Shown: positions 6,434-17,094 of the stretch, piece after piece
Layout of the letters: each line of letters starts with the position of its first letter
How positions within the stretch are numbered: position 1 is the first letter of the stretch
Assembly: GCA_003168255.1 (NCBI GenBank)
Contig: PMSU01000064.1
Coordinates: forward strand, 19,309-66,561
Length of the DNA: 47,253 bases
Direction of reading: 5' to 3'
Source of the DNA: Actinomycetota bacterium
GTDB lineage: Bacteria; Actinomycetota; Actinomycetes; Streptosporangiales; Streptosporangiaceae
The notes under the pieces: model-generated
Database searches by the model: none
Seen by the model: only the letters and a program-made list of their open reading frames with translations
Told to the model about the DNA's origin: nothing
Program-made: the position numbers and the translations under genes

Positions 6434-8692
6434 ATGGCCGAATTGCACTACCCGGACGCCCGCAGACTTGATATCGCCGAGGAGATCTCGGGTTACGTGG
6501 TGCGTGACCCCTACCGATGGCTTGAGGACCCAGGCTCAGCCGAGACCCGCGCCTGGCTCGCCGACCAGGACGCCCTGTTCGCCGAGCATGCCGTATCCCT
6601 TCCTGGCCGGGACCTGCTGGCCGCGCGGATCAACGAGCTTGTCCGGGCCGGCTCGGTCAGCTCGCCGGTGTGGCGCGGCGATCGCCAGTTCTTTCTCCGC
6701 CGCACATCCGATCAGGAACACGCGGTGTTGTTCACCGCCACCACGGAAGATGAAGCCGCGGACTATCCGCAAACCGCTCCGCCGCGGGAACGCGTTCTGC
6801 TGGACCCGATGGTGATCGACCCATCCGGCGTTACCACCCTGGACGCCTGGCAGCCCGACAAAGAGGGGCACCTGCTCGCATACCAGCTCTCGGAGGGTGG
6901 TGACGAGGAGTCCATGCTGCGGGTGATGGACGTCGCCACCGGCCAGGACGTGGATGGCCCCATCGATCGCTGCCGCTACTCCGCCGTTGCCTGGCTGCCC
7001 GACACGACCATGGGACCCCGCACCAGCCGGGGCCCGCGCGGCAAGGCGTTCTACTACGTGCGAAGACTCCCGGCCGATGCGGTGCCGCCGGGCGAGGACC
7101 AGTATCACCGCCGCGTTTACCTGCACCGGGTCGGCACTCCTGCCACGCAGGACATCCTGATCTTTGGCGAAGGCATGGAGAAGACCTACTACTACGGAGT
7201 GTCGGTAAGCAGGGACGGGCGCTGGCTGGTGGTATCAGCCTCGCTGGGCACCGCGCCGCGCAACGACCTGTGGCTGGCCGACCTGACCGCATCCGATGAG
7301 GCCGCGCCGCAGTTCCGGGTGGTGCAGCAGGGCGTAGACGCCCAGACCGGCATGCACGCCGGCCGGGACGGGCGGCTGTACGTGTTCACCGACGCCGGAG
7401 CGCCGCGCGGCAGGCTCGCGGTGGCCGACCCGGCCCAGCCGGGTCCAGCCAGCTGGCAGGACATCATCCCCGAACGCTCAGATGCTGTCCTGGCCGGCTT
7501 CGCCATCCTGGACGGAGCCGAGCTTCACCGGCCGCTCATGCTGGTCAGCTGGAAGCGGCATGCGATCAGCGAGATCACCGTGCACGACCTGACTACGGGC
7601 GAGCAGACGGGGATGGTGCCGCTGCCGGGACTGGGCAGCATCGGCGGGATCAGCGAGAGGCCGCAGGGCGGTCACGAGGCCTGGTTCGGCTATACCGACA
7701 ACACCACCCCCGTGATCATCCAGCGCTATGACGGCAGGACCGGAGAGGTGCAGCCGTGGGCGCGCGCGCCCGGCAGCGTGCAGGTCCCGCAGGTCCGGAC
7801 CGAGCAGGTGACCTACAAGTCCAAGGACGGCACGCTGGTGCGGATGCTCGTCGTCTCAGCCGGCGAGCCAGGAGCCGGCGAGCCAGGAGCCGGCGGCGAG
7901 GACGGGGCGCAGAGCGACCCTGCCGCCCGGTCCCCGCGGCCCACCATCCTGTACGGGTACGGCGGATTCGGGGTCAGCATGAACCCGGGCTACTCCGCCT
8001 CCATCCTCGCCTGGGTGGAGGCGGGCGGGGTGTATGCGATCGCCGCGCTGCGCGGGGGTGGCGAGGAAGGCGAGGAGTGGCACCGGGCGGGCATGCGGGA
8101 GCGCAAGCAGAACGTCTTCGACGACTTCCACGCGGCGGCCGAGCGGCTGATCGCAGACGGCTGGACCACGTCGCGCCAGCTAGCCATCTCCGGCGGCTCG
8201 AACGGCGGGCTCCTCGTCGGCACCGCCATCACCCAGCGGCCAGGGCTCTACGCGGCCGCGGTCTGCTCCGCGCCGCTGCTGGACATGGTCCGCTACGAGA
8301 GATTCGGCCTGGGCGAGACGTGGAACGACGAATTCGGCACGGCCGCCGATCCCGAGCAGCTGGGCTGGCTGCTCGGCTACTCCCCCTATCACCATGTCCG
8401 GGAAGGCACCGCCTACCCGGCCGTCCTGTTCAGCGTGTTCGATAGTGACACGCGGGTGGATCCGATGCACGCCCGCAAGATGTGCGCGGCGCTACAGCAC
8501 GCAAGCTCGGCGGCGCTGCCGGGCGAGTCCGCTTCGGCCGGCGGGCCAGGGCACGCCGCACGGCCGGTTCTGCTGCGCCGCGAGTCATCGGCAGGGCACG
8601 GCGCACGGGCCGTCAGCCGCTCGGTAACGGTGGCAGCCGATACTCTCGCCTTCGCCGCATTCCACACCGGCCACCCGGGAATCAGGCGCTGA
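6434..8692 (+). CDS. prolyl oligopeptidase (S9A family)
   Basis: A 752-residue serine peptidase that would cleave short peptides after proline. The N-terminus (YPDARRLDIAEEISG, DPYRWLED) is typical of S9A, a seven-bladed propeller occupies about 75-420, and the alpha/beta hydrolase domain follows. The catalytic triad is visible: Ser589 in GGSNGG, Asp672 in DSDTRVDP and His722 in AGHG. There is no signal peptide, so it is cytoplasmic as usual for the family. An inserted loop of about 30 residues after residue 476 carries a GEPGA repeat encoded by 15-bp units (7859-7895). A second low-complexity insert (SSAALPGESASAGGPGHAARP) lies between the Asp and His. The last 11 bp overlap the convergent regulator gene. 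Confidence 0.93.
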   Translation: MAELHYPDARRLDIAEEISGYVVRDPYRWLEDPGSAETRAWLADQDALFAEHAVSLPGRDLLAARINELVRAGSVSSPVWRGDRQFFLRRTSDQEHAVLFTATTEDEAADYPQTAPPRERVLLDPMVIDPSGVTTLDAWQPDKEGHLLAYQLSEGGDEESMLRVMDVATGQDVDGPIDRCRYSAVAWLPDTTMGPRTSRGPRGKAFYYVRRLPADAVPPGEDQYHRRVYLHRVGTPATQDILIFGEGMEKTYYYGVSVSRDGRWLVVSASLGTAPRNDLWLADLTASDEAAPQFRVVQQGVDAQTGMHAGRDGRLYVFTDAGAPRGRLAVADPAQPGPASWQDIIPERSDAVLAGFAILDGAELHRPLMLVSWKRHAISEITVHDLTTGEQTGMVPLPGLGSIGGISERPQGGHEAWFGYTDNTTPVIIQRYDGRTGEVQPWARAPGSVQVPQVRTEQVTYKSKDGTLVRMLVVSAGEPGAGEPGAGGEDGAQSDPAARSPRPTILYGYGGFGVSMNPGYSASILAWVEAGGVYAIAALRGGGEEGEEWHRAGMRERKQNVFDDFHAAAERLIADGWTTSRQLAISGGSNGGLLVGTAITQRPGLYAAAVCSAPLLDMVRYERFGLGETWNDEFGTAADPEQLGWLLGYSPYHHVREGTAYPAVLFSVFDSDTRVDPMHARKMCAALQHASSAALPGESASAGGPGHAARPVLLRRESSAGHGARAVSRSVTVAADTLAFAAFHTGHPGIRR
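7859..7895 (+). repeat. 15-bp in-frame repeat in prolyl oligopeptidase gene
   Basis: GCCGGCGAGCCAGGA occurs twice (7859-7873, 7874-7888) with a third partial copy to 7895, encoding a GEPGA-type loop between the propeller and the catalytic domain. It is a small slippage-type expansion. Confidence 0.75.
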
Positions 8693-10349
8693 GTAGCGCC
8701 GTACGGTACTCGCGGACAGCAGGCAGGCTGCTGTGCCGGGCCGCGACCGATTCGCCGAGTGCGCGGGCGGCGTGCACGACGATCTCGGTGCGATGGTCCC
8801 GGGGCAGGTCGAGCAGCGTGTTGCGGCTGATCCGCAGCGCCTCCTCCGGCTCGCCGGACTCGAGCTTGCACCTGGCCTGCCCCAGCAAGACCAGGGACCG
8901 GTCGAGGAACTCGGTCGGCGAGTACAGCCGCAGCGACTGCCCGAAGGACTCTTCCGCGCCTTTGTGGTCGCCGAGCGCCACGAGAGCGTCGCCCTTGTGA
9001 AAGAGGAACTGCCGCTCCGTGTAGCCGAACGCGGTGTCGGCGCGCTGGCTGGCGGGCAGGGCATCCAGCCCGTCGGCAGCGCGGTCGAGCGATGCCCTGG
9101 CCCGGCCGAGCACCCCGCGCTTGCCCTGCGCGGCGAGCCTGGCCAGGGCCCGTGCCTCGGCTACCGGGGCCATCACCCCGGCCACGCACTGGCTCCGCCC
9201 GGCAAGGTCGGCGCCGGCCCTGGCCAGTGATACAGCCTCCCTCGGGTCGCCGTAGTACATCGGGATCAGCGCCTCGCGCACTGTCACCCAGGCACGCAGC
9301 GAACGGTCACCCGTCTCGTCAGCTGCGATGCGTGCCGTTCGGAAAAATGATCTTGCCATTCGCTGGTCACCGATATCGATCATGGTCATTCCGGTGAGCG
9401 CGGCGAGCTGGGCAGCGAGCCGGCACAGCCGTTCGGCGAACTCGATCGACTGGCGCTGTTCACACATCCGCCGCACGTCGCCGAAGTCCAGCAGCACGTC
9501 ACAGAGCAGCCGGAGCGGCGGAACCGTCATGTACTGCGTGCCGTACCCGGCAGCGGTCTCCTCCCACTGGTCCAGCATGGTGGCCGACACCGAGCCGCGG
9601 AACAGGGCATCGTCCATCCGGCGGCGGACCCGGTCCACCGCTGCGAAGAACCGGCTGTCCAGGCTCACCGAAGCGCCGGCGATGAGGTGGAGCAGCGCCC
9701 GCCTGAGCACATCGTCGTCATCGGCAACCCAGGGGGTGAATTCGCCGGAGATCGCACCGGGAGCCGCCACTTCCTGATCGCCGGAGGCACCGTCAGGCCT
9801 TGCCGAGCCAGGCTGGCGGACATGACCGGACCGCTCCTGATGCGACTGGAGTTCCCTGACCGCCGGCTCGGCCGGCGAGCCCGGCTGCGGTCCGGTCCGG
9901 TGGCTGCTCCCGCAGAAGCAGGTGCCCTGGTAGCCCAGGTCCTGCGGATCCGCGCAATAGACGGCGCACAGGTAGTGCATGTACTCAGGACCCGGGCGCT
10001 TCTGGCCGCTCTCATAGGCCGATAGCAGCGTCTCGCTGAACTTGGGCTGGTCACGACCCTGGGCCTGGTACCAGGCCCTGACCTGCTCCACGACGTCGGC
10101 CAGGGTGATCCCCAGAGCCAGCCGGTAGGCGCGGATCCAGGTCGTGCCGAACCCGGGACCGCACTCGTCCTTGATCACGGACGCTATCTGCACCGAGGTC
10201 TGACCGCAGACAAGTCCGCGTGCCCGCAGCTTGCGCGCGAACACGGACTCCGTTTCTGGCTGGGTGCCGCACCCTCCCCCACCCAGCTGCGCCTTACCCC
10301 GCCGGATGGGCGGAGCGCCGATGAGCGGCTCGTAGCACTGTCCTGACAT
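8682..10349 (-). CDS. XRE-like helix-turn-helix regulator with TPR-type C-terminus
   Basis: A 555-residue protein from ATG at 10349. A helix-turn-helix region lies at about 65-140 (TWIRAYRLALGITLADVVEQV ending near SAYESGQKRPG, the usual XRE pattern). A Cys-rich stretch follows (YCADPQDLGYQGTCFCG), then a Pro/Ser linker and roughly 350 residues of helical repeats resembling tetratricopeptide repeats (FAERLCRLAAQLAALTG, AEESFGQSLRLYSP). Such proteins are common in Streptomyces relatives and regulate development or secondary metabolism, but I cannot assign a target. The open frame continues upstream to 10493, yet a good promoter (10412-10440) lies inside that extension and GAGGA/AAGGA precedes the ATG at 10349, so the shorter form is preferred. 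It is convergent with, and overlaps by 11 bp, the prolyl oligopeptidase gene. Confidence 0.85.
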   Translation of the reverse strand: MSGQCYEPLIGAPPIRRGKAQLGGGGCGTQPETESVFARKLRARGLVCGQTSVQIASVIKDECGPGFGTTWIRAYRLALGITLADVVEQVRAWYQAQGRDQPKFSETLLSAYESGQKRPGPEYMHYLCAVYCADPQDLGYQGTCFCGSSHRTGPQPGSPAEPAVRELQSHQERSGHVRQPGSARPDGASGDQEVAAPGAISGEFTPWVADDDDVLRRALLHLIAGASVSLDSRFFAAVDRVRRRMDDALFRGSVSATMLDQWEETAAGYGTQYMTVPPLRLLCDVLLDFGDVRRMCEQRQSIEFAERLCRLAAQLAALTGMTMIDIGDQRMARSFFRTARIAADETGDRSLRAWVTVREALIPMYYGDPREAVSLARAGADLAGRSQCVAGVMAPVAEARALARLAAQGKRGVLGRARASLDRAADGLDALPASQRADTAFGYTERQFLFHKGDALVALGDHKGAEESFGQSLRLYSPTEFLDRSLVLLGQARCKLESGEPEEALRISRNTLLDLPRDHRTEIVVHAARALGESVAARHSSLPAVREYRTALLSA

Positions 10350-10411
10350 GCAGTCCTTCTTCCTCAGCCAAACGCTCGCCCGCCCCCCGGTCGGTTGAAA
10401 GTCCCTGACGC

Positions 10412-10440
10412 AGAGTAACCTTGTTGTAGCCTTCCGCCAA
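10412..10440 (-). promoter_or_regulatory. predicted sigma-70-type promoter of the XRE-TPR regulator
   Basis: On the minus strand TTGGCG (10440-10435), a 17-bp spacer and TACTCT (10417-10412) fit a housekeeping promoter. The expected transcription start (about 10405) leaves a leader of about 55 bases to the ATG at 10349. The remaining gap to the mscS start (10441-10703) is AT-rich around 10445-10520, and I see no gene in it. Confidence 0.5.
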
Positions 10441-10703
10441 TACGGCTGGTCGACATGCTTCACGGCCTCATAAATGCAATTCTCGCTTTTCATATCTCAT
10501 ATTGCACCTTTTTCCGGCAACATGCTGGCTCACAGCGAAAAGTCGGTCACAGAGCGTTCCCAGATCCGCCGGAAGTGACGCAAGCGTCCGCGCGCGCAGC
10601 GCAGACCGCCTAGCCTCGGGCCGACGCCGGCCACGATGAGTGGCTGAGCCCGGTACTGCCACGCCGCCCAGGGGCTGCCCCGCACATCCGAAAGGTTCCC
10701 GCC

Positions 10704-11804
10704 ATGATTTCCCACGCGCTCGCAGCCGGATCAGCTGCGCCGCGAACGCCTGACACGCTCATCTCAAATCATTCCTGCGGATCCGACCCCGGCACCGCCT
10801 GCCGCCTGATCTGGGACATCTCGCACAACGCGTACACCGCCCGGCTGACACGCGTTTACCTGGCCGGCCCGGTCAGCGCCGCGCTCAGGATCGCCTTCGT
10901 GCTCGTGCTCGCGTTCGTCATCCGCGCCATCACGCACCGGCTGATCTATCGGATCACGGATCGAACGGCCGCCACCGGAGCGGGCGCTGATGCCGGTCAT
11001 GCCCATACGCTGCTGTCGGACCGGAGCGGGGAGCGCAGGCGCCAGCGCTCGCAGGCCCTCAGGACGATCCTGGGCAACGTGTCGTCGATCGTGATATTCA
11101 GCATCGCCGGGATCACCATCCTGGGTGACCTGGGGATCAACCTGGCACCCATCCTCGCGAGCGCCGGCGTCCTCGGGGTGGCGCTCGGATTCGGGGCGCA
11201 GAGCCTCGTCGGCGACTTCCTGGCCGGCATCGCCATCCTGCTCGAGGACCAGTACGGAGTGGGGGACGCCATCACCGCCGGCACCACGACAGGCACGGTG
11301 GAGGCGGTTGGCCTGCGGGTGACGCGGATGCGTGACGTGAACGGGGTGGTGTGGCACATCAGGAACGGGTCGATCGAGCAGATAGGCAACCAGTCCCAGG
11401 GCTGGGCCCGCGCGGTGATCGACTTTCCGGTCCCTTACAACCAGGACATGTCCGAGATACGCGAGATCATGACCCGGGTGGCGACGGAGATGTGGGCACA
11501 GCAGCGATGGCACGGCGTCATCCTGGAGGAGCCAAAGGTCTGGGGCGTCCAGTCGCTGTCGAGCAGCGAGGCCGTCTGGCGGCTTGTCGCCATGACCACG
11601 CCGCCCCGGCAGTACGAGGTTGAGCGGGAGCTCCGGGAGAGGATCAAGGGGGAGCTTGATGCCAGGGGCATCACCACGGCCCCGACGATCGTGGCACTGA
11701 CCGGCCCCGACACGCTCGGCACGGTCTCTGCGGGGGAAGGCGGGGCTGCATCTGGGGACGAGAACGGGACCGGCTCGCCCGCCGCGCCGGGGACGGCGTC
11801 CTGA
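10704..11804 (+). CDS. mscS: MscS-family mechanosensitive ion channel
   Basis: A 366-residue small-conductance mechanosensitive channel. There are three predicted membrane helices: about 52-75, 120-140 and the pore helix at about 145-180. The pore segment has the Gly/Ala pattern ASAGVLGVALGFGAQ followed by SLVGDFLAGIAILLEDQYGVGD, which is diagnostic for MscS. The beta domain (TGTVEAVGLRVTRMRDVNG) and the C-terminal alpha/beta vestibule follow, ending in a Gly/Ser/Ala-rich tail. It protects against hypo-osmotic lysis. ATG at 10704 is preceded by AAAGG at about 8 bases. glbO starts 33 bp downstream and may be co-transcribed. Confidence 0.92.
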   Translation: MISHALAAGSAAPRTPDTLISNHSCGSDPGTACRLIWDISHNAYTARLTRVYLAGPVSAALRIAFVLVLAFVIRAITHRLIYRITDRTAATGAGADAGHAHTLLSDRSGERRRQRSQALRTILGNVSSIVIFSIAGITILGDLGINLAPILASAGVLGVALGFGAQSLVGDFLAGIAILLEDQYGVGDAITAGTTTGTVEAVGLRVTRMRDVNGVVWHIRNGSIEQIGNQSQGWARAVIDFPVPYNQDMSEIREIMTRVATEMWAQQRWHGVILEEPKVWGVQSLSSSEAVWRLVAMTTPPRQYEVERELRERIKGELDARGITTAPTIVALTGPDTLGTVSAGEGGAASGDENGTGSPAAPGTAS

Positions 11805-11837
11805 TGACCCGCCGGGCGACCATACCCTGATACAGCT

Positions 11838-12263
11838 ATGAGCGAGGAGAACGAGATCAGCTTTTACGCGGCCGTGGGTGGCGAAGAGACGTTTCGTCGC
11901 CTGGTGCACGCGTTCTACCAGGGTGTGGCGGACGACCCCATGCTCCGGCCGGTCTACCCGACCAAGGACCTCGGGCCTGCCGAGGAGCATCTGCGGCTCT
12001 TCCTCATGCAGTACTGGGGCGGCCCGGGTACCTATGGCGAGCAGCGCGGACATCCCAGGCTCCGGATGAGGCACGCGAAATTTTCGATAGGGGATGCCGA
12101 ACGGGACGCCTGGCTCCGTCACATGCGTGCCGCCCTTGATGATCTCGGCCTGGACGCGGCGCTCGACACGCAGCTATGGGATTACCTGGTGATGGCCGCG
12201 CACAGCCTGGTCAACCAGCAGCCCGGCGGCCCCAGCGCAGACCTGGGCCTCACCCCCGCCTGA
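11838..12263 (+). CDS. glbO: group II truncated haemoglobin (GlbO)
   Basis: A 141-residue truncated haemoglobin very close to mycobacterial trHbO. Proximal haem ligand His79 (F8) sits in LRMRHAKF, with distal-pocket residues Tyr27 (B10, FYQGV), Tyr40 (CD1, VYPTKD) and Trp92 (G8, DAWLRHM). The block [20 protein letters not shown] is almost invariant in this group. It binds O2, and the family is linked to peroxide or NO chemistry and respiration. No clear ribosome-binding site precedes the ATG, so translation may depend on the upstream mscS message or on a leaderless transcript. It is convergent with ettA. Confidence 0.96.
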   Translation: MSEENEISFYAAVGGEETFRRLVHAFYQGVADDPMLRPVYPTKDLGPAEEHLRLFLMQYWGGPGTYGEQRGHPRLRMRHAKFSIGDAERDAWLRHMRAALDDLGLDAALDTQLWDYLVMAAHSLVNQQPGGPSADLGLTPA

Positions 12264-12294
12264 GATGCGGGCCCGCGGGGGGGCCGGCAGCCGG

Positions 12295-13959
<1,665 letters not shown>

Positions 13960-13998
13960 GTCCTCAAGGGTAGGGCCCAGCAGGCCCGGATCGGACAC

Positions 13999-14054
13999 GC
14001 CGTCAGCGGGGGCGCGGGCGAGCCGTCAGCGGGGGGTAGGGACGGGCCGTCAGC
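13999..14054. repeat. three spaced GCCGTCAGC repeats between ettA and the HAD gene
   Basis: GCCGTCAGC occurs at 13999-14007, 14022-14030 and 14046-14054, spaced 23-24 bp, embedded in G-rich DNA. They fill most of the 141-bp divergent promoter region. They could be a slippage product or repeated binding sites; the sequence alone does not decide. Confidence 0.45.
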
Positions 14055-14100
14055 CAAGGTAGGGTTGCCCGGCTTGATGTCGCCGGGAGGAGACAGGCTT

Positions 14101-14775
14101 GTGACGGGATCGGTCGAGGCCGTCGTATTCGACCTGGACGGAACAGTCGTCGACACGCCCGATGTGATCACCCGGACGATGTGCGCTGTCCTGACTGAGA
14201 TGGGCGCCGAGGTGGACCCGCGAGACGTCCGCGCGACGATCGGTAAACCGCTGGTCGCCAGCATCGCCTCTCTTCTCGGGCTGCCCGACGATGACGAACG
14301 CGTGGCAGCAGCCGCGTCGGCCTACCGCGAGCGCTTTGGCCCTCAGGTGACCGAACGCGGCCGGCGGCTCCTTTTCCCAGGTGTCACGGACGGCCTTGAG
14401 ACCTTGCGCGGATCCGGGATCGCGCTGGCGATCGCGACCTCCAAGGTCCTTGCCACTGCCCAGCTGGTCCTCAGCGCGACCGGTATCGCGGGCTACTTCG
14501 GCGTCGTCGTGGGCCATGACGACGTACCGCACGGAAAACCAGAGCCGGACATGGCCCTGCTCGCAGCGCGGCGGCTGGCTGTGCCACCGTCGAAATGCCT
14601 GGTCGTCGGGGACGCCACCGGCGATATGCAGATGGGTGTGCGGGCCGGCATGGAGGTGCTCGGCGTCAGCTACGGGGTCGCCGACGCGAATGACCTGCTG
14701 GCGGCCGGCGCCCGGCGAGTCGTGGACGACTTCCCCGCGGTGGTACGCGAGGTGCTCGTCCGAGCTGGCGGGTGA
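14101..14775 (+). CDS. HAD-superfamily hydrolase, phosphoglycolate-phosphatase-like
   Basis: A 224-residue HAD subfamily IA phosphatase. Motif I is FDLDGTVVDTPD (nucleophile and acid/base Asp), motif II LAIATSK, motif III the Lys in GKPEPDM, and motif IV VVGDATGDMQMG. The helical cap between about residues 20 and 85 is the C1 type seen in phosphoglycolate phosphatases and pyrophosphatase PpaX. The substrate is uncertain. GTG at 14101 is chosen because GGGAGGAG lies about 8 bases upstream and motif I follows at the expected distance; the same frame is open far upstream only as an antisense shadow of ettA. Its 3' end is 24 bp from the convergent GGDEF gene. Confidence 0.9.
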   Translation: MTGSVEAVVFDLDGTVVDTPDVITRTMCAVLTEMGAEVDPRDVRATIGKPLVASIASLLGLPDDDERVAAAASAYRERFGPQVTERGRRLLFPGVTDGLETLRGSGIALAIATSKVLATAQLVLSATGIAGYFGVVVGHDDVPHGKPEPDMALLAARRLAVPPSKCLVVGDATGDMQMGVRAGMEVLGVSYGVADANDLLAAGARRVVDDFPAVVREVLVRAGG

Positions 14776-14799
14776 CACGCCGCCCGGGAGGATCGCGGC

Positions 14800-16185
14800 T
14801 TAGCGAAAGCTCGTCGAGGAGTCCTCGCGCAGCGGCGGATCGATCACGATGACCGATTGCACGGAATCAGGCTCGTAGCGCGGCTCGGGCAGGCATACCT
14901 GGTCGCGGCCGGCCTCCTTGGCCTGGTACAGCGCGAGATCGGCCGATGCGAGCAGCCCCGGGATGTCGTCGCCGTGCAGGCCAAGCACGGCCGCGCCGAT
15001 CGACACGGTGACGGCTACGTCGGTGTCGCCCACGACGGTTACCGTGGTGCTCACCTGCTCGCGCAGCCGCTCGGCGATCATTGCTGCCTCAGCGGCATCG
15101 GCACCTGGCAACAGGACCACGAACTCCTCGCCGCCAAACCTGCCGACCATGTCCGAGTCGCGCACCTGCTGCCGAAGCTGCTGCGCCAGGGCGGCTAGCA
15201 CCTGGTCGCCGACCAGGTGCCCGTGTGTGTCGTTCACCCGCTTGAAGTGATCGATGTCGACGAGCAGCAGGGCTAGCGACTCGCTGGTCCTGCGCACCCG
15301 GGCGATCTCGGTATCGGCCTCTCGCTGCCATGCGGCCACGTTCAGCAGCCCCGTCTTCGCGTCGGTGCGGGCCGCCGCCTGCAACTGCTGATGCAGCAGG
15401 CTGCGCTGAAGCAGGATCACCGGCGGCAATCCGACGAACAGCAGCACCGGGTTCAGCGCGCAGGCGATCGTGACCAGCACGCCGACGCAGACCTCGGTGA
15501 CGTCGAGGGTCAGCCGCTCGGAGTCCCAGAGCACCTCGCGCCACCGGATCAGCGGCTCCGCCGTGTGTACCGCGATCGCGACCAGCGTCGCATTCAGCAC
15601 GCTGAACAGCCCGGCGCAGCCCACGGCGATCACGACGGTTACCGGCCGGGTAAACCAGACTTCCGGGCCGGGAGAGGTAAACCATGCGGCAAGATCACGT
15701 ACTGTGCCCGCGCGCAGGCCGAAGTGCCCGAACACGATGGACGCCACCCCGCCCGCCAGGCCGAGCGCGGCGGCGCTGAACACCCGCCGGTAGATGACGC
15801 TTCTGCGCACCCGCAGCTGTAGCAGCACGCTGAGCGGAATCGGCGCGATCAGCGCGTATACCGGCGGCAGCAGCAGTGCGATGGGCAGCCACCAGGCCGA
15901 CAGCAGGTCACGCGATAGGCCGGCCGGCATGCCGAGCCGTCTGGTCGCCTCGATGCAGATCGCGCCGCAGGCAAGCAGCGTTCCGAATAGCAGCAGCTCA
16001 CCCGGCCGCGGCCGGGTCCGGGCCAGCTCCCAGCAGATGAGCGCGAGGTCGCAGCCGAGCACCGCCATGACGTACACGACCAGAGGGGCCGGCTGAGCCA
16101 GCAGCGGCCACCGCAGCGGCCACCGAACGAGCTGCCCGAGGCCACGGGCCGGCTCTTGCCGCATCGCTGCCTGCTGGACTGCCAT
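14800..16185 (-). CDS. membrane GGDEF-domain diguanylate cyclase
   Basis: A 461-residue protein that would make c-di-GMP from GTP. The N-terminal part (about 30-260) has multiple hydrophobic helices. The GGDEF domain begins at TDAKTGLLN (about 274) and contains VDIDHFKRVNDTHGH, the inhibitory I-site R342-x-x-D345 and an intact GGEEF at 351-355. No EAL domain is present. It is a paralogue of the protein at 1086-2483: both share the same membrane architecture and blocks such as EATRRLGMPAG and RRVFSAAALGL. Unlike that copy, this one keeps the canonical active site and lacks the Gly/Ser insert, so it is the likely active member. GGGAGG lies very close to the ATG at 16185, so a slightly later start is possible. 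Confidence 0.92.
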   Translation of the reverse strand: MAVQQAAMRQEPARGLGQLVRWPLRWPLLAQPAPLVVYVMAVLGCDLALICWELARTRPRPGELLLFGTLLACGAICIEATRRLGMPAGLSRDLLSAWWLPIALLLPPVYALIAPIPLSVLLQLRVRRSVIYRRVFSAAALGLAGGVASIVFGHFGLRAGTVRDLAAWFTSPGPEVWFTRPVTVVIAVGCAGLFSVLNATLVAIAVHTAEPLIRWREVLWDSERLTLDVTEVCVGVLVTIACALNPVLLFVGLPPVILLQRSLLHQQLQAAARTDAKTGLLNVAAWQREADTEIARVRRTSESLALLLVDIDHFKRVNDTHGHLVGDQVLAALAQQLRQQVRDSDMVGRFGGEEFVVLLPGADAAEAAMIAERLREQVSTTVTVVGDTDVAVTVSIGAAVLGLHGDDIPGLLASADLALYQAKEAGRDQVCLPEPRYEPDSVQSVIVIDPPLREDSSTSFR

Positions 16186-16503
16186 GCCTCCCGCCCGTGA
16201 CCATGTCGCCGGGATCCCGCCCTGGCGCTCCGAACCGCATCACGCTGAGTGTCGCCAGAGCGGGATTGAGCTACTCTCAGTAATATAGTAGATGCGAAGC
16301 GTGTGCGGGGGCCCAGAAACCGATATGTTGGTCCCAGCACAGGACGGACCCGCTGGCCGGGCTCCGAGCCAGCCGGGGATGAGCTGGTGGAGCACCGGCG
16401 GAGCGAACGGAGAGTGGACCCAGATGCGAGGCGTTATCTGGTCTTGACGCCGATCGGCTGCCGTGTCGTCGCAGACGGCTGCGGGGCCGCTGTCGGAGCA
16501 GCG
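16186..16503. other. intergenic region without a supported gene
   Basis: About 320 bp between the GGDEF gene (which reads away from it) and the 3' end of the SSB-like gene. The only notable feature is an AT-rich spot at 16271-16295 (CTACT...AGTAG around TAATAT) that could hold the GGDEF promoter on the minus strand. A 75-codon open frame here has no family resemblance and no ribosome-binding site. Confidence 0.5.
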
Positions 16504-17094
16504 TCAGAACGGTACGGCCGTCGCGACTGATCCGCTCGTCGCCGCTGCAAGTGCGGCCACCGCATCGGCGTCGAATACATCATCGCGGGTTCCCGCAGCA
16601 CCGTTGGCCAGCTGCCCGGCTGGCGATAGGCCCGGCGCGTTCTCGTCGGCCGCGTCCTCGCCACTCAGGCCGGACCTGATGGCCTCGCCCGTGGCCCGCC
16701 CGTCCGGCTGGCCCGCGTCACCGGCGGACCGGGAGATCCGCTGGAAGTGAGCGACCCCGCGGGACAGATCGTGGCCGATAGCGTCCGCGTCGATGTCTAC
16801 CGCGATGCGGCGGCGGCCTTCCTTGTCGTCGAAGTCGCGCACCTGGAGCCGCCCGGTCAGCACGACAGCCTGGCCCTTGCGGAGCGATGATGCCACGTTG
16901 TTCGCGAGCTTGCGCCAGCAGTTGACGTTCGCAAACGAGGTCTTGCCGTCCCGCCATTCGCCCGTTTCGCGGTCGATATAGCGGGAGTTCCAGGCGACCC
17001 GCATGGACACGATGGGGGTCGTGTCGTTGATGGTCCGGTAACTGGGCTCCGTTGCCACGTAACCCGCCAGGGTTACCGTTGCGCCATTGAACAT
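16504..17094 (-). CDS. ssb: single-stranded DNA-binding protein paralogue
   Basis: A 196-residue SSB with an OB fold in the first 110 residues: GATVTLAGYVATEPSYR, VSMRVAWNSRY, FANVNCWRKLANNVASSLRKGQAVVLTGRL and a following VDIDADAIG strand. ATG at 17094 is fixed by AGGAGG 7 bases upstream; the frame is open for 50 more codons without a plausible start. The C-terminal tail keeps a final Pro-Phe but reads SGSVATAVPF, lacking the acidic DDxPF tip that recruits repair and replication partners. Actinomycetes often have a second SSB (SsbB type, used in sporulation segregation or competence), and this is probably such a copy rather than the replicative SSB beside rpsF/rpsR. DnaA-box-like sites lie upstream. 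Confidence 0.88.
   Translation of the reverse strand: MFNGATVTLAGYVATEPSYRTINDTTPIVSMRVAWNSRYIDRETGEWRDGKTSFANVNCWRKLANNVASSLRKGQAVVLTGRLQVRDFDDKEGRRRIAVDIDADAIGHDLSRGVAHFQRISRSAGDAGQPDGRATGEAIRSGLSGEDAADENAPGLSPAGQLANGAAGTRDDVFDADAVAALAAATSGSVATAVPF

Noticed and set aside
16271..16291. CTACT...AGTAG inverted repeat as an operator
   Set aside because: Arms are only 5 bp with a long AT spacer; this is expected by chance and is reported only as a possible promoter patch.
16303..16530. 75-codon plus-strand frame between the GGDEF and ssb genes
   Set aside because: No start signal, no domain, and it runs into the 3' end of ssb on the opposite strand.
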